Shown here: positions 11,790-22,335 of the stretch, piece by piece
How the letters are laid out: each line of letters starts with the position of its first letter
Position numbering within the stretch: position 1 is the first letter of the stretch
Program-made: the position numbers and the translations under genes
NCBI GenBank assembly: GCA_024663395.1
Contig: JANFAH010000018.1
Location: forward strand, 124,001 to 188,000
Reading direction: 5' to 3'
DNA: 64,000 nucleotides
From: Pisolithus tinctorius
Lineage: Eukaryota > Basidiomycota > Agaricomycetes > Boletales > Pisolithaceae
The notes under the pieces: generated by a model
What the model was told of the DNA's origin: nothing
The model's database searches: none
Seen by the model: the letters and a program-made list of their open reading frames with translations, nothing else

Positions 11790-14510
11790 AGGTAGACCTC
11801 AATGAAACTTGACCATAGTCACATGATGTGACACAGTGTGACGCTGTGCCATTAAGTCAAAGTTAAGTCTCCAGCAGTAGTGTGCAGGAGCAAAGTTGAG
11901 AAAAAGCAATTGTGTATGCTATGCTCAGCAGATATGCTCAATGTAAATACAGTGTATCCATAGTGACCATGGTATTAATTGAGAGTATGAGGGAAAAAGG
12001 GCTCATGAAAGATGATTACTGTAATTAAGTGGTTGAAGGCAGTGTGCAAGTGGCATCAAACTCTTCCCAAATACTTGCTGGGAGGATACAGTGACCATGA
12101 TATTGCTTTATTGCCCAAGCAGCTTGTCGTCTGTCAAGTCCTTTAAGGTATGTGTCCATGAATTGCGACAATTGGATTGCAAAGCTGGATGAACATGATT
12201 GATAAGCAAACTTGCATCAGATAATCAGCAAACCTCTCACCACCGCATTGTCTCCAAAGGTACAGCTTCCAATGACTCGACCACACTGTGCTCCAACATT
12301 TCTTCTGAACTTGGCCATGGTTTCATTCGATAGACCCACTTTGAATACCCCCAGCATTGCTCAATAAAATTGAGCTCACAGTGAAATTTCAGCAAGAATA
12401 TCACCTCAAATCCATGTGAACGACAAGTTGTCTCAATGATCAACTCGACGTTCGCAAAATCTGATTGACCATACATCAACTGGCAACAGCAGCAATCTGT
12501 CCTGTTGGAAGGACATCTAAAGTCCTTGCATTCTGCTGGGAGGCGAGATGTGCCTGTATAACCACATTCAATGAGGATCTGTGCCATTCCCTTGAACCAC
12601 CCTGCATGCTCATGACCCTCTGGAAAATAAAGTGGTTGGGGGATACCATTTGGTAGTTGGGTGTCGGCCATTTGGATTTTTTCCTTCACAGTATTTCCAT
12701 TGACATCATGAATGAGCTTCCCAGTGCTGTCTTTGGCTACAACCATAACTCCCCAGCTTTCAGAGGGGAACTTTGGCATTTTGTGTGCTGAAAGTGCATC
12801 ATTTGCACGCTTTAGGTGGGTCTTCACATTATTGAAAATAAAGATGTGATCCTTGTGAGGGTAGTGTCTTGATAGGATGTCCATTGCTTGTTTTGTTTGA
12901 GCCACAATATCATCATTTGTGAAGTACCCATCCTGTGCTTTCCCTGCCTTGAACAGCATGTGTGCATGCTCTTCAGTGAGGCCCCTTCCCCTTTTGGCTT
13001 GGGTACAGCACTTTCATTTTGATGGACCCATTGAAGCATTTGCTGATCATTTGCATAGAATGTGGACTCGTCGTGAAACCACATGACAACATGACATGCA
13101 TTGCCACTCAATGGAGCCATGGTATTCACATCCTCAACAACACTGTTGTTCTCCTGGTCCACTTCCCATCTTCGCATTTGTGACTGAAAGTGAATCCATG
13201 CAGGGAGAAAGACCTGCTGACAGTAGGCTACAACATCACTGCGTTCATGACCATCAACATATTGACCTTTTACCTCTTTTTTCCATTGCCAGCCCATTTT
13301 CTTCATCCATTGGCAAGCAGTTGCTAGACTTATTGGCCGCAAGATCCCCAGGTGTGTTTGGTTCTCTGCGACTTTGAGAAAGTCAACAAGATCCTTGGCA
13401 CAGGCATACTTTCCAATGCTGCACAGATGGAGGCTTAGTTCCTCAACAATGGTCTTGTCATTGATTGGTGAGGCCTTCTGTGATTTTTGTCAGATTGGCA
13501 ACTGATCCCAGTCCTCAATGTATGCACATGTCCATTTCCGGAGTCTACAAGAAAGAGCTTGTGTGCTCTGACCAAAATGAATATCCCATGCTGTCTTGTC
13601 AGCCACTTTAGACCAGTGTCCACCTGTTGGGTTGCCTGGCTGGGTGTTGACATATGTCCACAAGAACCTAGCCATTTGGTCTACTCACTTGATGGTAATC
13701 TGGGACAAGTTTTGGTGCTGGATCCCTTTGTGGCCACATTTCAATGACTTCATGAGTAAGTGCAAGTCATCTAATGCATGATGTGCTTCACTGACAGATG
13801 GTGGAAACCAGGATGCTCTACTCTGCTTATGGCCACCTTTGTATTGCATCAAGACTTTGCTTTCTTGTCATGAGGACTTACTGTCATTGGTGTCATCACC
13901 TGATGAACTACTTGTGCTGTCATCTGTGTCTGTGTCATCTGATTCTGAGCTGGAACCACTTGTAATGCCTGAGTCTGAATCTAGCCTTTTCCACTCAACC
14001 CTAGGATTACCACCAGCATGTCCATGCTCATCCTGTGCAGAACCATTGTCTGGTGTTCTCTTAAATGTGACCATGTTCAAAGTAAGCCATAGGTCATTTA
14101 AGTCAGACACATGACTCACATTCTCTTCAGCTAGTTGCACTGAGTGCCTCCCTTTCTTTTGTGGTAGATTTTCAGACCATTGGGTATGGCTATGCCGCTT
14201 TCATGCCATTGCTGTTTAATGACATCTAGTGTATGCTACAGCAAACTATGCCATCCCAAATTGGTACTATTCTCTAGCTGAGGCACTGATATTTGTGCTT
14301 CATATTCTTTCAAAATTAATTACAACTATAACTCATGTATTGTGCTCCAATACAGTATACTATTAAGTGTGTATATATCATATCTATGAAACACTGCAGG
14401 GGATTTTCAAGATATTGAGCTGATGAGTTGATATTGAATATACAGTCCATTTGCAGAGCAGTGTCACACTTCATCACATGATTATGGTCAAGTTTCATTG
14501 AGGTCTACCT
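11790..14510 (-). mobile_element. Tc1/mariner-like DNA transposon, 2721 bp, TA target duplication
   Basis: Comparison with LTR copy A defines the insertion exactly: the empty site reads GGTAAGTATTGG. The element starts AGGTAGACCTCAATG and ends CATTGAGGTCTACCT. Terminal inverted repeats of about 41 bp have three mismatches and the first 28 bp are identical. TA is duplicated at 11788-11789 and 14511-14512. TA duplication, terminal repeats and the encoded DDE transposase support Tc1/mariner-IS630 affinity. Internal sequence has lost nearly all CpG. The transposase is broken, so the element is non-autonomous now. Confidence 0.88.
12237..13675 (-). pseudogene. DDE transposase of the Tc1/mariner-like element
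   Basis: The N-terminal part (13675-13490, ARFLWTYVN...RKWTCAYIED) and the helix-turn-helix-like part (ATACQWMKKMGWQWKKE, QYVDGHERSDV) are in one frame, separated by a stop near 13490. The catalytic core has WFHDESTFYAND (first Asp). After a frame change and apparent deletion near 12955-12985 come HIFIFNNVKTHLKRA, where Asn replaces the second Asp I expect there, and ELNFIEQCWG (third acidic residue). An acidic Ser/Asp-rich ORF at 13868-14140 may be part of its N-terminus. It matches a fungal DDE endonuclease type I know. Loss of the second acid plus the deletion make it inactive. Confidence 0.85.
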
Positions 14511-14830
14511 TAAGTATTGGCAATAGGTGAGTCAAAGACAGTCAGAATGTCAAAGTATGAGTCAAGTAATGTCAGGAACTGGGAAAGCGCACTGGAATCG
14601 CATTAGGGGGAGGCTGTGCATGTCACATCTCAAAGAGATTGCCTTTGGGCCAAAGTGGGATGACAGAGAGGCATCACTGATCTGATGCCAATATAGTACA
14701 TCCAAAAGTGGGCAGGGTGAGTCAGATGTCAACAGGGGTCAAGCTTTGGGGGTCTGTGGGGTGACAGGAGCATAGTGGATTGCAACTTTCCCCCCCCCAA
14801 ACCATCCTCTCAGTGAAGCAAATAAAAACT

Positions 14831-15493
14831 TCATGAATGAGGCTCTGTTGGAAGAGAGGATGAAGGGGGAGCATCTTCTGCTGTATCTTGCAACAAGGAG
14901 GCAAGATGGGCATCATACTTGTCATGAATGCAATCAGGGAGAGTGGAGAACAGTAGATTATACTGTAGCTGTTGCAATTTTGGGAGAATGATAGATGAGA
15001 CTGGTATGAAGACATTGCAGGGAGCAGGGAGGAAGGATCCATATGCTTCTTGGACTGGAGAGACTGAAACAACCACATAAGACCTTTCCAAATGAATGAC
15101 AGACCTGAGGCGACCAAAGAATGTCCTCCTAGAGGTCATACTGACAAAAAGAATGTGCTGTCCAAGCTGGATGGGCTGGGAGGGGGCAGACAAGGATGGG
15201 ATGTACCAGGATGCTTCAGGATGGAAGCTGGTAGGAACTCCTGGTAGATATATGTAGCCATGGTCCCTAGCAAAGGGGACAAGTGAAGTGATTGATGTGG
15301 AGGCGGCCATATCAGAAGAATTAGCAAAATGAGTGTCTTTTGGAGGGAGTGCTGTAGAAATGTGTGGAGTGTGCAGATCCTCTCCAATTTTGGAAGGTAG
15401 GATCGTGTGGCTGAGCACTACAAGCGAGTGTGGGAATGGTTTCAGTATCTGCAGAAATGGCAGAGATATGTTGAAAACCAGAATGCCATACAC
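14831..15493 (-). CDS. Conserved 220-codon ORF inside LTR copy B, unknown function
   Basis: The same length and frame as the ORF in copy A are open from start to stop. The stretch from TSRRTFFGRLRSV to the C-terminal SSLPTEPHS is nearly unchanged, while the differences (V to I, R to H, R to Q, A to T, P to L) are the codon results of C-to-T changes, mostly at CpG. Because CGA codons are rare in this frame, decay produced missense rather than stops, so an open frame here is not by itself proof of function. No promoter directly upstream can be shown. Confidence 0.45.
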   Translation of the reverse strand: MYGILVFNISLPFLQILKPFPHSLVVLSHTILPSKIGEDLHTPHISTALPPKDTHFANSSDMAASTSITSLVPFARDHGYIYLPGVPTSFHPEASWYIPSLSAPSQPIQLGQHILFVSMTSRRTFFGRLRSVIHLERSYVVVSVSPVQEAYGSFLPAPCNVFIPVSSIILPKLQQLQYNLLFSTLPDCIHDKYDAHLASLLQDTAEDAPPSSSLPTEPHS

Positions 15494-15687
15494 AGGTGCT
15501 TAAGAATTTTAACTGGCACCTAACTCACTTCCTTCTTTTTCTTTGGCATTGATGACTCATTCTTGTGTGAGGGATGACTGCTGACATTTCTGGCTGTCCT
15601 TCTTCGCATGAGGGCTATGGTCTTCATCTCCATTCATCAGCTGTATCCATGTCCACCTCACCAAACACCTTTGGTGTGTGACACCAG

Positions 15688-17876
15688 TATGATCATTGAG
15701 GACAAAGAGTTTGCAGACCTGGCCTGACAGCATCCAGGAATTTGTAACACCCCTAGAATGTTGTGCCATATTGGAATAATTCAATGAGTAAAATTGTCAT
15801 GTTTGTCTGTCCACAACTGTCAAACAGGATATTTTGTGCATGACAGACCCACCATGGTCCTCATTGGAAGAACTGGATGAGTCATTTTATCAGTGATACA
15901 TTGTACTGTTTTATGTGTTTCATCTTTTATTTTAGGATATAATTGTGGAATCTGTAGATAGACCTCAGTATACTGACAAGCTACTGAGGGACTAAGTGCA
16001 CAGCAGAGCAGAGCAGCAAGAGGCCTGATGATGCAGCTAGGGCAGAGATGCTGAAAGATTGGAAAAACAAGTCAAGCACACTGGAAGGGAGTGGTCAGCT
16101 TGTCACCTATGAAACAATGTCAAAGAGAGACAAACTTGGATCTGTGCACAAGGCAGTCATGCCCACAAATGAACCTAAACAGCTCAGAACCTTCACAACA
16201 CCTCTACATATAACATGCCTACTTCACAGTTATTCTGTGGTAGAACAGGATATTTTAATACATTATTTATTTATCATGTTTTCTGGGAGATAAGATACTG
16301 TAATTTGACCTAGAACATTTGGCATGCTCTCAGTACCATGTTCTTGTACATAAAAATTGTAGTTTAGCATGTCATGTTTTTAGAGAAAACATTGAACTGC
16401 TGTTCTGTTTTTTTCAGGTGAACATTGAAAGACTTGGCCAAATGTTTTTATTATTATCATGTACAAAACATATATCATTTACTTTTGATGTTCTATGTAA
16501 CATTACATGTTCTTCAATGATCAGTGTGTTTAAATTATTTTGTGGTAAAGTATTTGATTAATGTATTGCATCACATGTAGAAAACAGTACTAATAATTTT
16601 TTTGATGATTGTTTTTGGTTTTTGGTGGTGGGTCATGGTAATTGTTTTTCACCAATAAAACATTGGAAATCCACTGTGTCATGTTTTCTGTCAGAAACAC
16701 CTTTCAAAATTCAACATTATTGCCAGTTGTTTCAGCAGAGAACATGAGATAAAACAAAGTATCTTTTCAAAGATTTTTTTCCCTATGTTTGTACAAAGAA
16801 AATTGTAAAATGCTTGCTGTGTCAATGGGACTGCTTTTAGGTTGAGAAGAGAGGAAAAAACATGCACATATAAAGGACAAGTGTAATGGAGTTGGTGACA
16901 GCATGTGTACTTGAGCCCTAGGGCTCCAGAGCAAATGGCTCAGGCAACATGACACTGGTCACAGGGAACAGGCAGGTAGATGGGGAAACCACTGGCCTTT
17001 GAGGTATGCTCAACAAACTCAATATGCCAATCAGGGTGGTAAACACACCATTGGAGGCTGCATTCCCTGGGACAGTCTGCATTCTGGACCTTGAGAAGTC
17101 AGCTAAGGGACAAAGAAGGGTGAAAGGAATCAAGGTCCAGCAAGGGACAATCAAGAGATGTGTGGCCAGTCAAGGGAGAGTCAGCAGGAAGACAATCTGG
17201 GCCAGGCTCAGAGATATCAAGTGTCTGGTGAGGGGGTGTAGTAGGATCTGCAGGCATGGGAGCATCTTGGACAGTGGTTGGTTGGTTGGGTGAGACAGTT
17301 GGCATGAGAGGAGATGGAGGGTACAGAGAACTGGGAAGGGAAGGAGACAGTGTGCAGGATGGAGTGACAGTGGATGTGGATGTGGACAATGGGACATCTG
17401 GGAGTGTGTTGAAGGATGGGAGGTCAAGAGCAGGGTTGGGGACAGGTTCCTGGATGACATTGGTCCCAGGTGTGGGCTCTGTGGGGTTGTTGTCAACAAG
17501 GGCAGCATTGGCTGCAGGCACTGTCTCATTGTGGATGTCATGACCAATGGGAGGGTTGTTGTCTGGGAGCACAGGGGAAATGATGATTTGAGGCTTGGAA
17601 ACTCCAGGAGCCAGCAATGGTCCCTGGGGCAAAGGGTTGTTATAGACAGAATGACAGCAAAGAAGAAAAAGGCAATGCACCATGAGGGATGCCAGCAGCA
17701 TGTTCCTCAACTTGGTATCACCCTGTGACCATCCCAGTAGGAGTTGGAGGATGGAGGCAGTGCATGTGAGGTCATGAGCTGGGATGCCAGCATTGGGAGG
17801 TGAGCTGTTGTGGTTGGACAACATGGGAGCAAGGGCAGGAGAAAAGTGAGTGAGGAAAAATGGAAGGAATGCACAG
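15688..17876. other. AT-rich, CpG-depleted region without a confident gene
   Basis: The first 100 bases probably continue the family B element interrupted by LTR copy B. From about 15800 to 16900 the DNA is AT-rich with runs of T and no frame over 81 codons. From 16900 to 17876 it is purine-rich on the + strand, giving the Pro/Ser/Thr-rich minus-strand frame listed separately. Nothing else was recognised. Confidence 0.4.
17099..17824 (-). CDS. Pro/Ser/Thr-rich 241-codon open frame, doubtful gene
   Basis: An uninterrupted frame encodes a hydrophobic segment near residues 40-62 (LLASLMVHCLFLLCC) followed by a long low-complexity Pro/Thr/Ser/Leu region. That layout could be a secreted or anchored stalk-like protein, but a second minus-strand frame (17170-17547) is also open with similar composition. 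This suggests that purine-strand bias alone keeps frames open. No domain, intron or upstream motif was recognised, and the neighbours are decayed transposons. I consider chance or transposon origin as likely as a real gene. Confidence 0.2.
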   Translation of the reverse strand: MLSNHNSSPPNAGIPAHDLTCTASILQLLLGWSQGDTKLRNMLLASLMVHCLFLLCCHSVYNNPLPQGPLLAPGVSKPQIIISPVLPDNNPPIGHDIHNETVPAANAALVDNNPTEPTPGTNVIQEPVPNPALDLPSFNTLPDVPLSTSTSTVTPSCTLSPSLPSSLYPPSPLMPTVSPNQPTTVQDAPMPADPTTPPHQTLDISEPGPDCLPADSPLTGHTSLDCPLLDLDSFHPSLSLS

Positions 17877-18573
17877 TGTCAAGTCTGGGCCTACTCCGAC
17901 CAACTCCAATGCTAGACAAAGTCTGGGGAGAGGTTTGGAAGCAAGTCTGACACAAGAGAACAGAACTCTGACTGGCAGAGGGTCAGCAGGGACAAAGTCT
18001 GCTGAGACAGAGGCAGGACAGAGTGAGGGCATTGGGTTTAGCTTGTGCACTACCCCCTTGCATGATCTTAGCCCTCATATTTCAGAGGGAGAGGGCAGAC
18101 AGATAGTCAGAGGTAACTCTGACAGACAGAAGATGGAGACAGAGGGAGTAGGAACTAAGTTGATATTTGTACTGAAGAACAGCAGAGTATGGTACATGCT
18201 TTTATACTCACTACAGAGGTACAGTAATCAGAATTGGAACTGACATATGGAGACTCATAAATTTTCAAGTAAAACTTCCTAGATGATGAATGAAGGGAAG
18301 ATGGAGGACATATGAACAGGTAACATAGAGCATCCCAAAATGGAAACAGTCCAGGTGCTGGACCATGTGGTGCATGTGCTTCAGAGTACCTGACTGCACA
18401 CTGTCAGGGAGAAGTCCAAAAAGAAGTCACATGACCCATCAGAGAATGGCCCACATGGTCTGGTAGGAGGCAAGTACAAGTCTGACAGCAGTCAGAGTGG
18501 AGATGGTCCATAAATGACAGAGGGCAGGCAGAGTTGGTGCAGAGTGAGTGAATGACTGGCAGAAATGCATGTC
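17877..18573 (-). mobile_element. Family C LTR fragment, truncated by Copia insertion
   Basis: The sequence aligns with 49366-50020, the LTR beside a family C integrase. Both begin TGTCAAGTCTGGGCC and share the TTGCATGATCT, GGGAGTAGGAACTAAGTTGA and GGAGGACATA blocks in order. The match runs to about 18564, next to the Copia LTR start at 18574. The rest of the family C LTR is not found beyond the Copia 3' LTR, so the right part was already lost or was deleted later. Confidence 0.7.
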
Positions 18574-18865
18574 TGTTGGAGTTTGACATATTTACCTTAG
18601 TTGTGTTCCAGTGAGCACAGCATTACATAATGGAAAAAGCGTACACTTTGCAGTTACTTATTTACCTGCACCTCAGCTTCAACCAACTTGAAGTCTGAGG
18701 TGAGACTCATACATTCTTTCTACAGGACATTTACTTACCCTACCTAGAATAATCCTTCCTTTCAGGTAGCTAGTTATTTAGTAGCTTCAACCAACTTGAA
18801 GTCTGAGAATAATCCTTCCTTTCAGTCCAGTACTTGACTCCCTTGGCAGTTCATCAACCTTCAAA
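18574..18865 (+). repeat. Copia 5' LTR with internal 115-bp duplication/insertion
   Basis: It starts TGTTGGAGTTTGACATA and ends in CCTTCAAA, matching the 3' LTR. Relative to the 3' LTR it has about 115 extra bases. The block AGCTTCAACCAACTTGAAG occurs twice (near 18668 and 18783), and AATAATCCTTCCTTTCAG also occurs twice, so the extra bases arose mostly by local duplication. Confidence 0.85.
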
Positions 18866-18882
18866 TGGTTATGAGCCCTGAC
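18866..18882 (+). other. Copia primer binding site candidate
   Basis: TGGTTATGAGCCCTGAC directly follows the 5' LTR. It starts with TGG and resembles the internal initiator-Met tRNA priming sites typical of Copia elements rather than a 3'-terminal 18-mer. Assignment is by position and pattern only. Confidence 0.5.
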
Positions 18883-18940
18883 TGCAAGTTCTAATCCTAG
18901 GAATAATGAACATGTCAAGTCTGGTACAGGAGTAACTACT

Positions 18941-21920
18941 ATGTTGGCCCCATCTGCATCTACAACTGGGCTTTTGAAAGCACCAGCCTCTGCCTCAACT
19001 ACAACCTCTACTACATCTTCAGGCAAGGCTACTCATGCCTCAAGTTGGCTCTATGATGTGCCATCCCTTGAAGACAATGGTTCAAATTTCCAGATGTGGA
19101 AATACAGAATCATGATGATCCTTGATGTCCAAGGACTCTGGGAACTGGTAGAAGGGACATTGAAGGCACCAGATCCAGTGGCAGACCCAGCTGCATACAC
19201 TGACGGGCTATATAGGGATAAGCAAGCAAGGGTTCAAATTATACTCACTCTAAAACATGAACCACTCAGTGGTGTACTGCATGCCTCAATGGCAGCAGAA
19301 GTCTGGAAAAAGTTATGTGAGTGCTACAAAGGCAAAGGGAAGCAAACCATAGCTTACCTTATAGGCAAACTATTTTGTGGTACACTAGTGGATGATGCCT
19401 TGATGGAAACACAGCTTAATGCTATGCAGCAGAAGGTGACAATACTAAAGTCCCTTAGCCAACCTCTTGAAGACTCCCTGGTTGCCATAGCCATGGTAAT
19501 ATTGCTACCAGCCTCATACTCGACCCTTTGCACCATTCTCATGTTATCTAATGACAAACTAACTCCGGATTCAGTCATTTCCCAAATCTTGGTAGAAGAA
19601 AGGTCTTGTCATACCTCTTTGGCTCAAACTGCCCTTGTAGCAAAGACACCCAACAAAAAGGGTAGATGAAATGACAAGAAGAAGAAGTCCTGTGGCTACT
19701 GCAAGAAGGCTGGCCATGTTGAAAGTGACTGCTACAAGAAGAAGGCCAACAAGGCAGCCAAGACTCCTTTGCAGGCAAAAAAGGATAAGCCTCAAGAGGA
19801 CAATCTCATAGCAAAGGTTGTGCATGTCTCACCTAATGATGATGCACTTCATTTCTTCATGGCCTTGCACCATAGTGAGAACCTACATACATGCTGGGTC
19901 ATTGACTCTGGTGCCTCTGTGAATATGTGTTGTCAGCAGAAGTGGTTTACTTTGCTCAAAGCAATCTCACCCCCACAGCCATTGGACATGTCAAACTTCA
20001 AATGGAACTCCCTAATGGGAGGACAGGCCAGATCTTACTTCAGAAGGTCTACTACATTCCAGACCTAAGCACAAATCTCCTTTCCATGGCATATCTCACC
20101 AGCAAGAATGTCCAGGTCACCTTCACAGGTGGAACATGCTCAATCACTGAAGGTACAGACACTGTGGGCATAGGTCATCATCAAGGCTCGCTTTATATCC
20201 TTGCAGCAAAGACTCACTCTTTGAGTCATGGCACACTCATCATACAAGGCCCATCTCTGCTACTCAACCCTACTCTCAAGTTCTCAGCTCTTTCAGCTGC
20301 AGCATCAAAGTCTGTAGCTACACTCAATGTGTGGCATCGATGACTTGGGCATGCAAACACAAAATCTGTGCTTAAGTTAGCCAGTAAGGGAATGGTTGAA
20401 GGGATGGAACTTACCAGCCCAACAGAGTCCTCAAGCTCAGTCTGTCAGCCTTGTCTTGAAGGCAAGCAACACCATAGTGTCATACCAACCAGGTCCAATG
20501 TCAAGAGCCCAACTGTCCTCTATAGGACATACTCAGACATGTGTGGTCCTATGGAGACTACAGCCTGTACAGGGCATCAGTACTTTGCAACATTCATTGA
20601 TGCACACTTGCATCACCTCATAGTAAAGCTAATCAAAACCAAAGATGAGGTCCTCCCTTTGCTGAAAGACTACTGCTACAGGATGCAGGGCTTCCAAATA
20701 AATATTGGGGAGATGCTATACAATATGCAGCCTACCTTATCAATCGAATGCCAACCTGTGCCATTGCTGAGGACCTTACTCCAAGTGAGGCCTTTACAGG
20801 CATCAAACTGTCTATAGCACATATCAGGGTGTTTGGCTGCATTGCACACATTCGCATACCCAAAGAAAAGAGGAAGAAGCTAGATGCAAAATTGTTAGAA
20901 TGAATACACCTTGGCTTCACAGAGAACAAGAAGCATACCTGTGGCTGCATCGACCTACTGGTCATGTCTTCAAGTCTCAGGATGTGGTGTTTGACGAAGG
21001 AAGTACAGGAGGCCTAGAACACATCCATATAGAAGAAGACCCCTCAGGCATTACCAATAAGCTGACAGACTCAGGGCAAAATGCCAAAGCCAGTGAAACA
21101 CTGCACCTGGATGCAGTAGCAGCATTGGGCATCAAGCACCATGCCCATTCTGAGTCCAATCTACAAGATATCAAGTCCAGTGAGTCAGCAGGTGATGATG
21201 ATGGTCAGAACATCAAGACTGTGCCAGGCAATGAGCCTGATCCTACTGCATCAGCAGCAGATCAACCCACTCAATGTGCAGCAGGCAACTCATCACCTAG
21301 CAGCCAAAACTCTGAAAAAGGACTACAAACAGCTTCAAGACAGCCAGTAACACAAGCCAGGTCGACAGCTAGACCTACTGTACAGCAGATGACCCCCATG
21401 CAGCCATATCCAATCCCAGTGCCATCTCAAGAGACCTGCAGGTCAACCAGAGTCTGCAGGGCACCCCCTTGAGATGATGATGACTGGTTCTTTGTCAATA
21501 CATACAACAAGAACACTCTACCTACTTGATGGCATACTCTAACAGAAACTCTGGGGGTGGAAAGTGAAGGGGTGAGCACTGGAGACAAAGTCACTTGAGA
21601 GTTGTAGTGTACACCTGTCAACAACAAGGCTGAAGTGGCAACACCAAATGAGGAAACTGCTTACAAAGCCACCACAACACATGACAATGAACCTTGCTTG
21701 TCCAACAAAGCAATGCAAAGCACTGATGCTGATCAGTGGTATGCAGCAATGATTGACAAGTTACAGACCTTTAAGTCCATCAGACTGTACAAGGAGGTTG
21801 TGCTACCTCCAGGCCATAAACTGAGACTCAAAATGGGTTTTCAAGGTCAAAAGAGGACCTGAGGGCAAGATTGAAAGGTACAAAACTTGTCTAGTGGCTA
21901 AAGGGTTCACACAGGTCCAC
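18941..21920 (+). pseudogene. Copia gag, protease, integrase and start of RT (5' half of polyprotein)
   Basis: From ATG at 18941 the gag domain runs to about 19670 (NGSNFQMWKYRIMMIL, ILTLKHEPLSGVL). A TGA at 19667 fits CGA. Then come a CCHC knuckle (CGYCKKAGHVESDC) and protease (WVIDSGAS near 19900). A frame change near 19990 leads to the pre-integrase HHCC region (WHR, stop, LGHANT; CQPCLEGK) and the integrase start (YSDMCGPMETT). Near 20690 the frame jumps straight to the distal integrase (INRMPTC, FGCIAHIRIPKEKRKK in another frame), so roughly 300 bp with the second Asp and the Glu are missing. A Ser/Gln-rich linker (20900-21472) and the RT start (AKGFTQVH) follow. The nested chromovirus splits RT at 21920. 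Confidence 0.88.
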
Positions 21921-22117
21921 TGTAAGGTTGTAGTGGAATTGCCTCAAGCTCACACGCACGAAGTGTACCGTATGGTATTCACACAGTAAGATGTAGAGAC
22001 AAAAAAGATTCTTTCTAAAATTTTCGAGGCAATACTTATATACGAGGAGGCATGTGATACCAAGGTATCACATGCCCATACTAAGTAGCTACTATGTTCG
22101 GGGTATAACCCCTAACA
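21921..22117 (-). repeat. Chromovirus LTR (its 3' LTR), 197 bp
   Basis: TGTAAGGTTGTAGTGG...CCCCTAACA on the + strand. It contains a perfect 12-bp inverted repeat (22050-22061 with 22064-22075, GCATGTGATACC and GGTATCACATGC, 2-bp loop) and, on the minus strand, a TATATAA box near 22036-22042. The left flank is TCCAC. Confidence 0.95.
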
Positions 22118-22335
22118 CCCTCCCCTGCAGAGCCGACCCAGGCTCGGAAAGTAAAAAGAAAAACAAAGAGACAAGAGAAAAAAAAAAGAAAAAAGAAAAG
22201 AAAAAGACAGTTGCGCGAAGGTTAGGCTTTGCAAACTAATACTTTGAGGGTTAGGCCTCAAAGTCCAAACGCAGAGAAGGGGTGTTGAACCCAATCCTTT
22301 AATCGGAGAGTTGAGTCTCCAGAGGGAACATTCCC

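Larger units (their letters stand above)
11147..15683 (-). mobile_element. Solo-LTR-like repeat, copy B, target duplication CCAG, split by a DNA transposon
   Basis: Outer ends match copy A (TGTGAGTC... and ...GTGTGACA). CCAG flanks both sides (11143-11146 and 15684-15687). Removing the element at 11790-14510 and one TA leaves about 1814 bp, essentially the length of copy A. It differs from copy A mainly by CpG to TpG/CpA changes. The TATA-like ATTTATATA is at 11606-11614. Insertion was into the end of the family B integrase relic, and the transposon came later, so this locus records three successive events. Confidence 0.78.

Noticed and set aside
12237..13675. Plavaka/Kyakuja-type transposase
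   Set aside because: TA target duplication, 41-bp TIRs and the spacing of the acidic motifs fit Tc1/mariner-type elements better.
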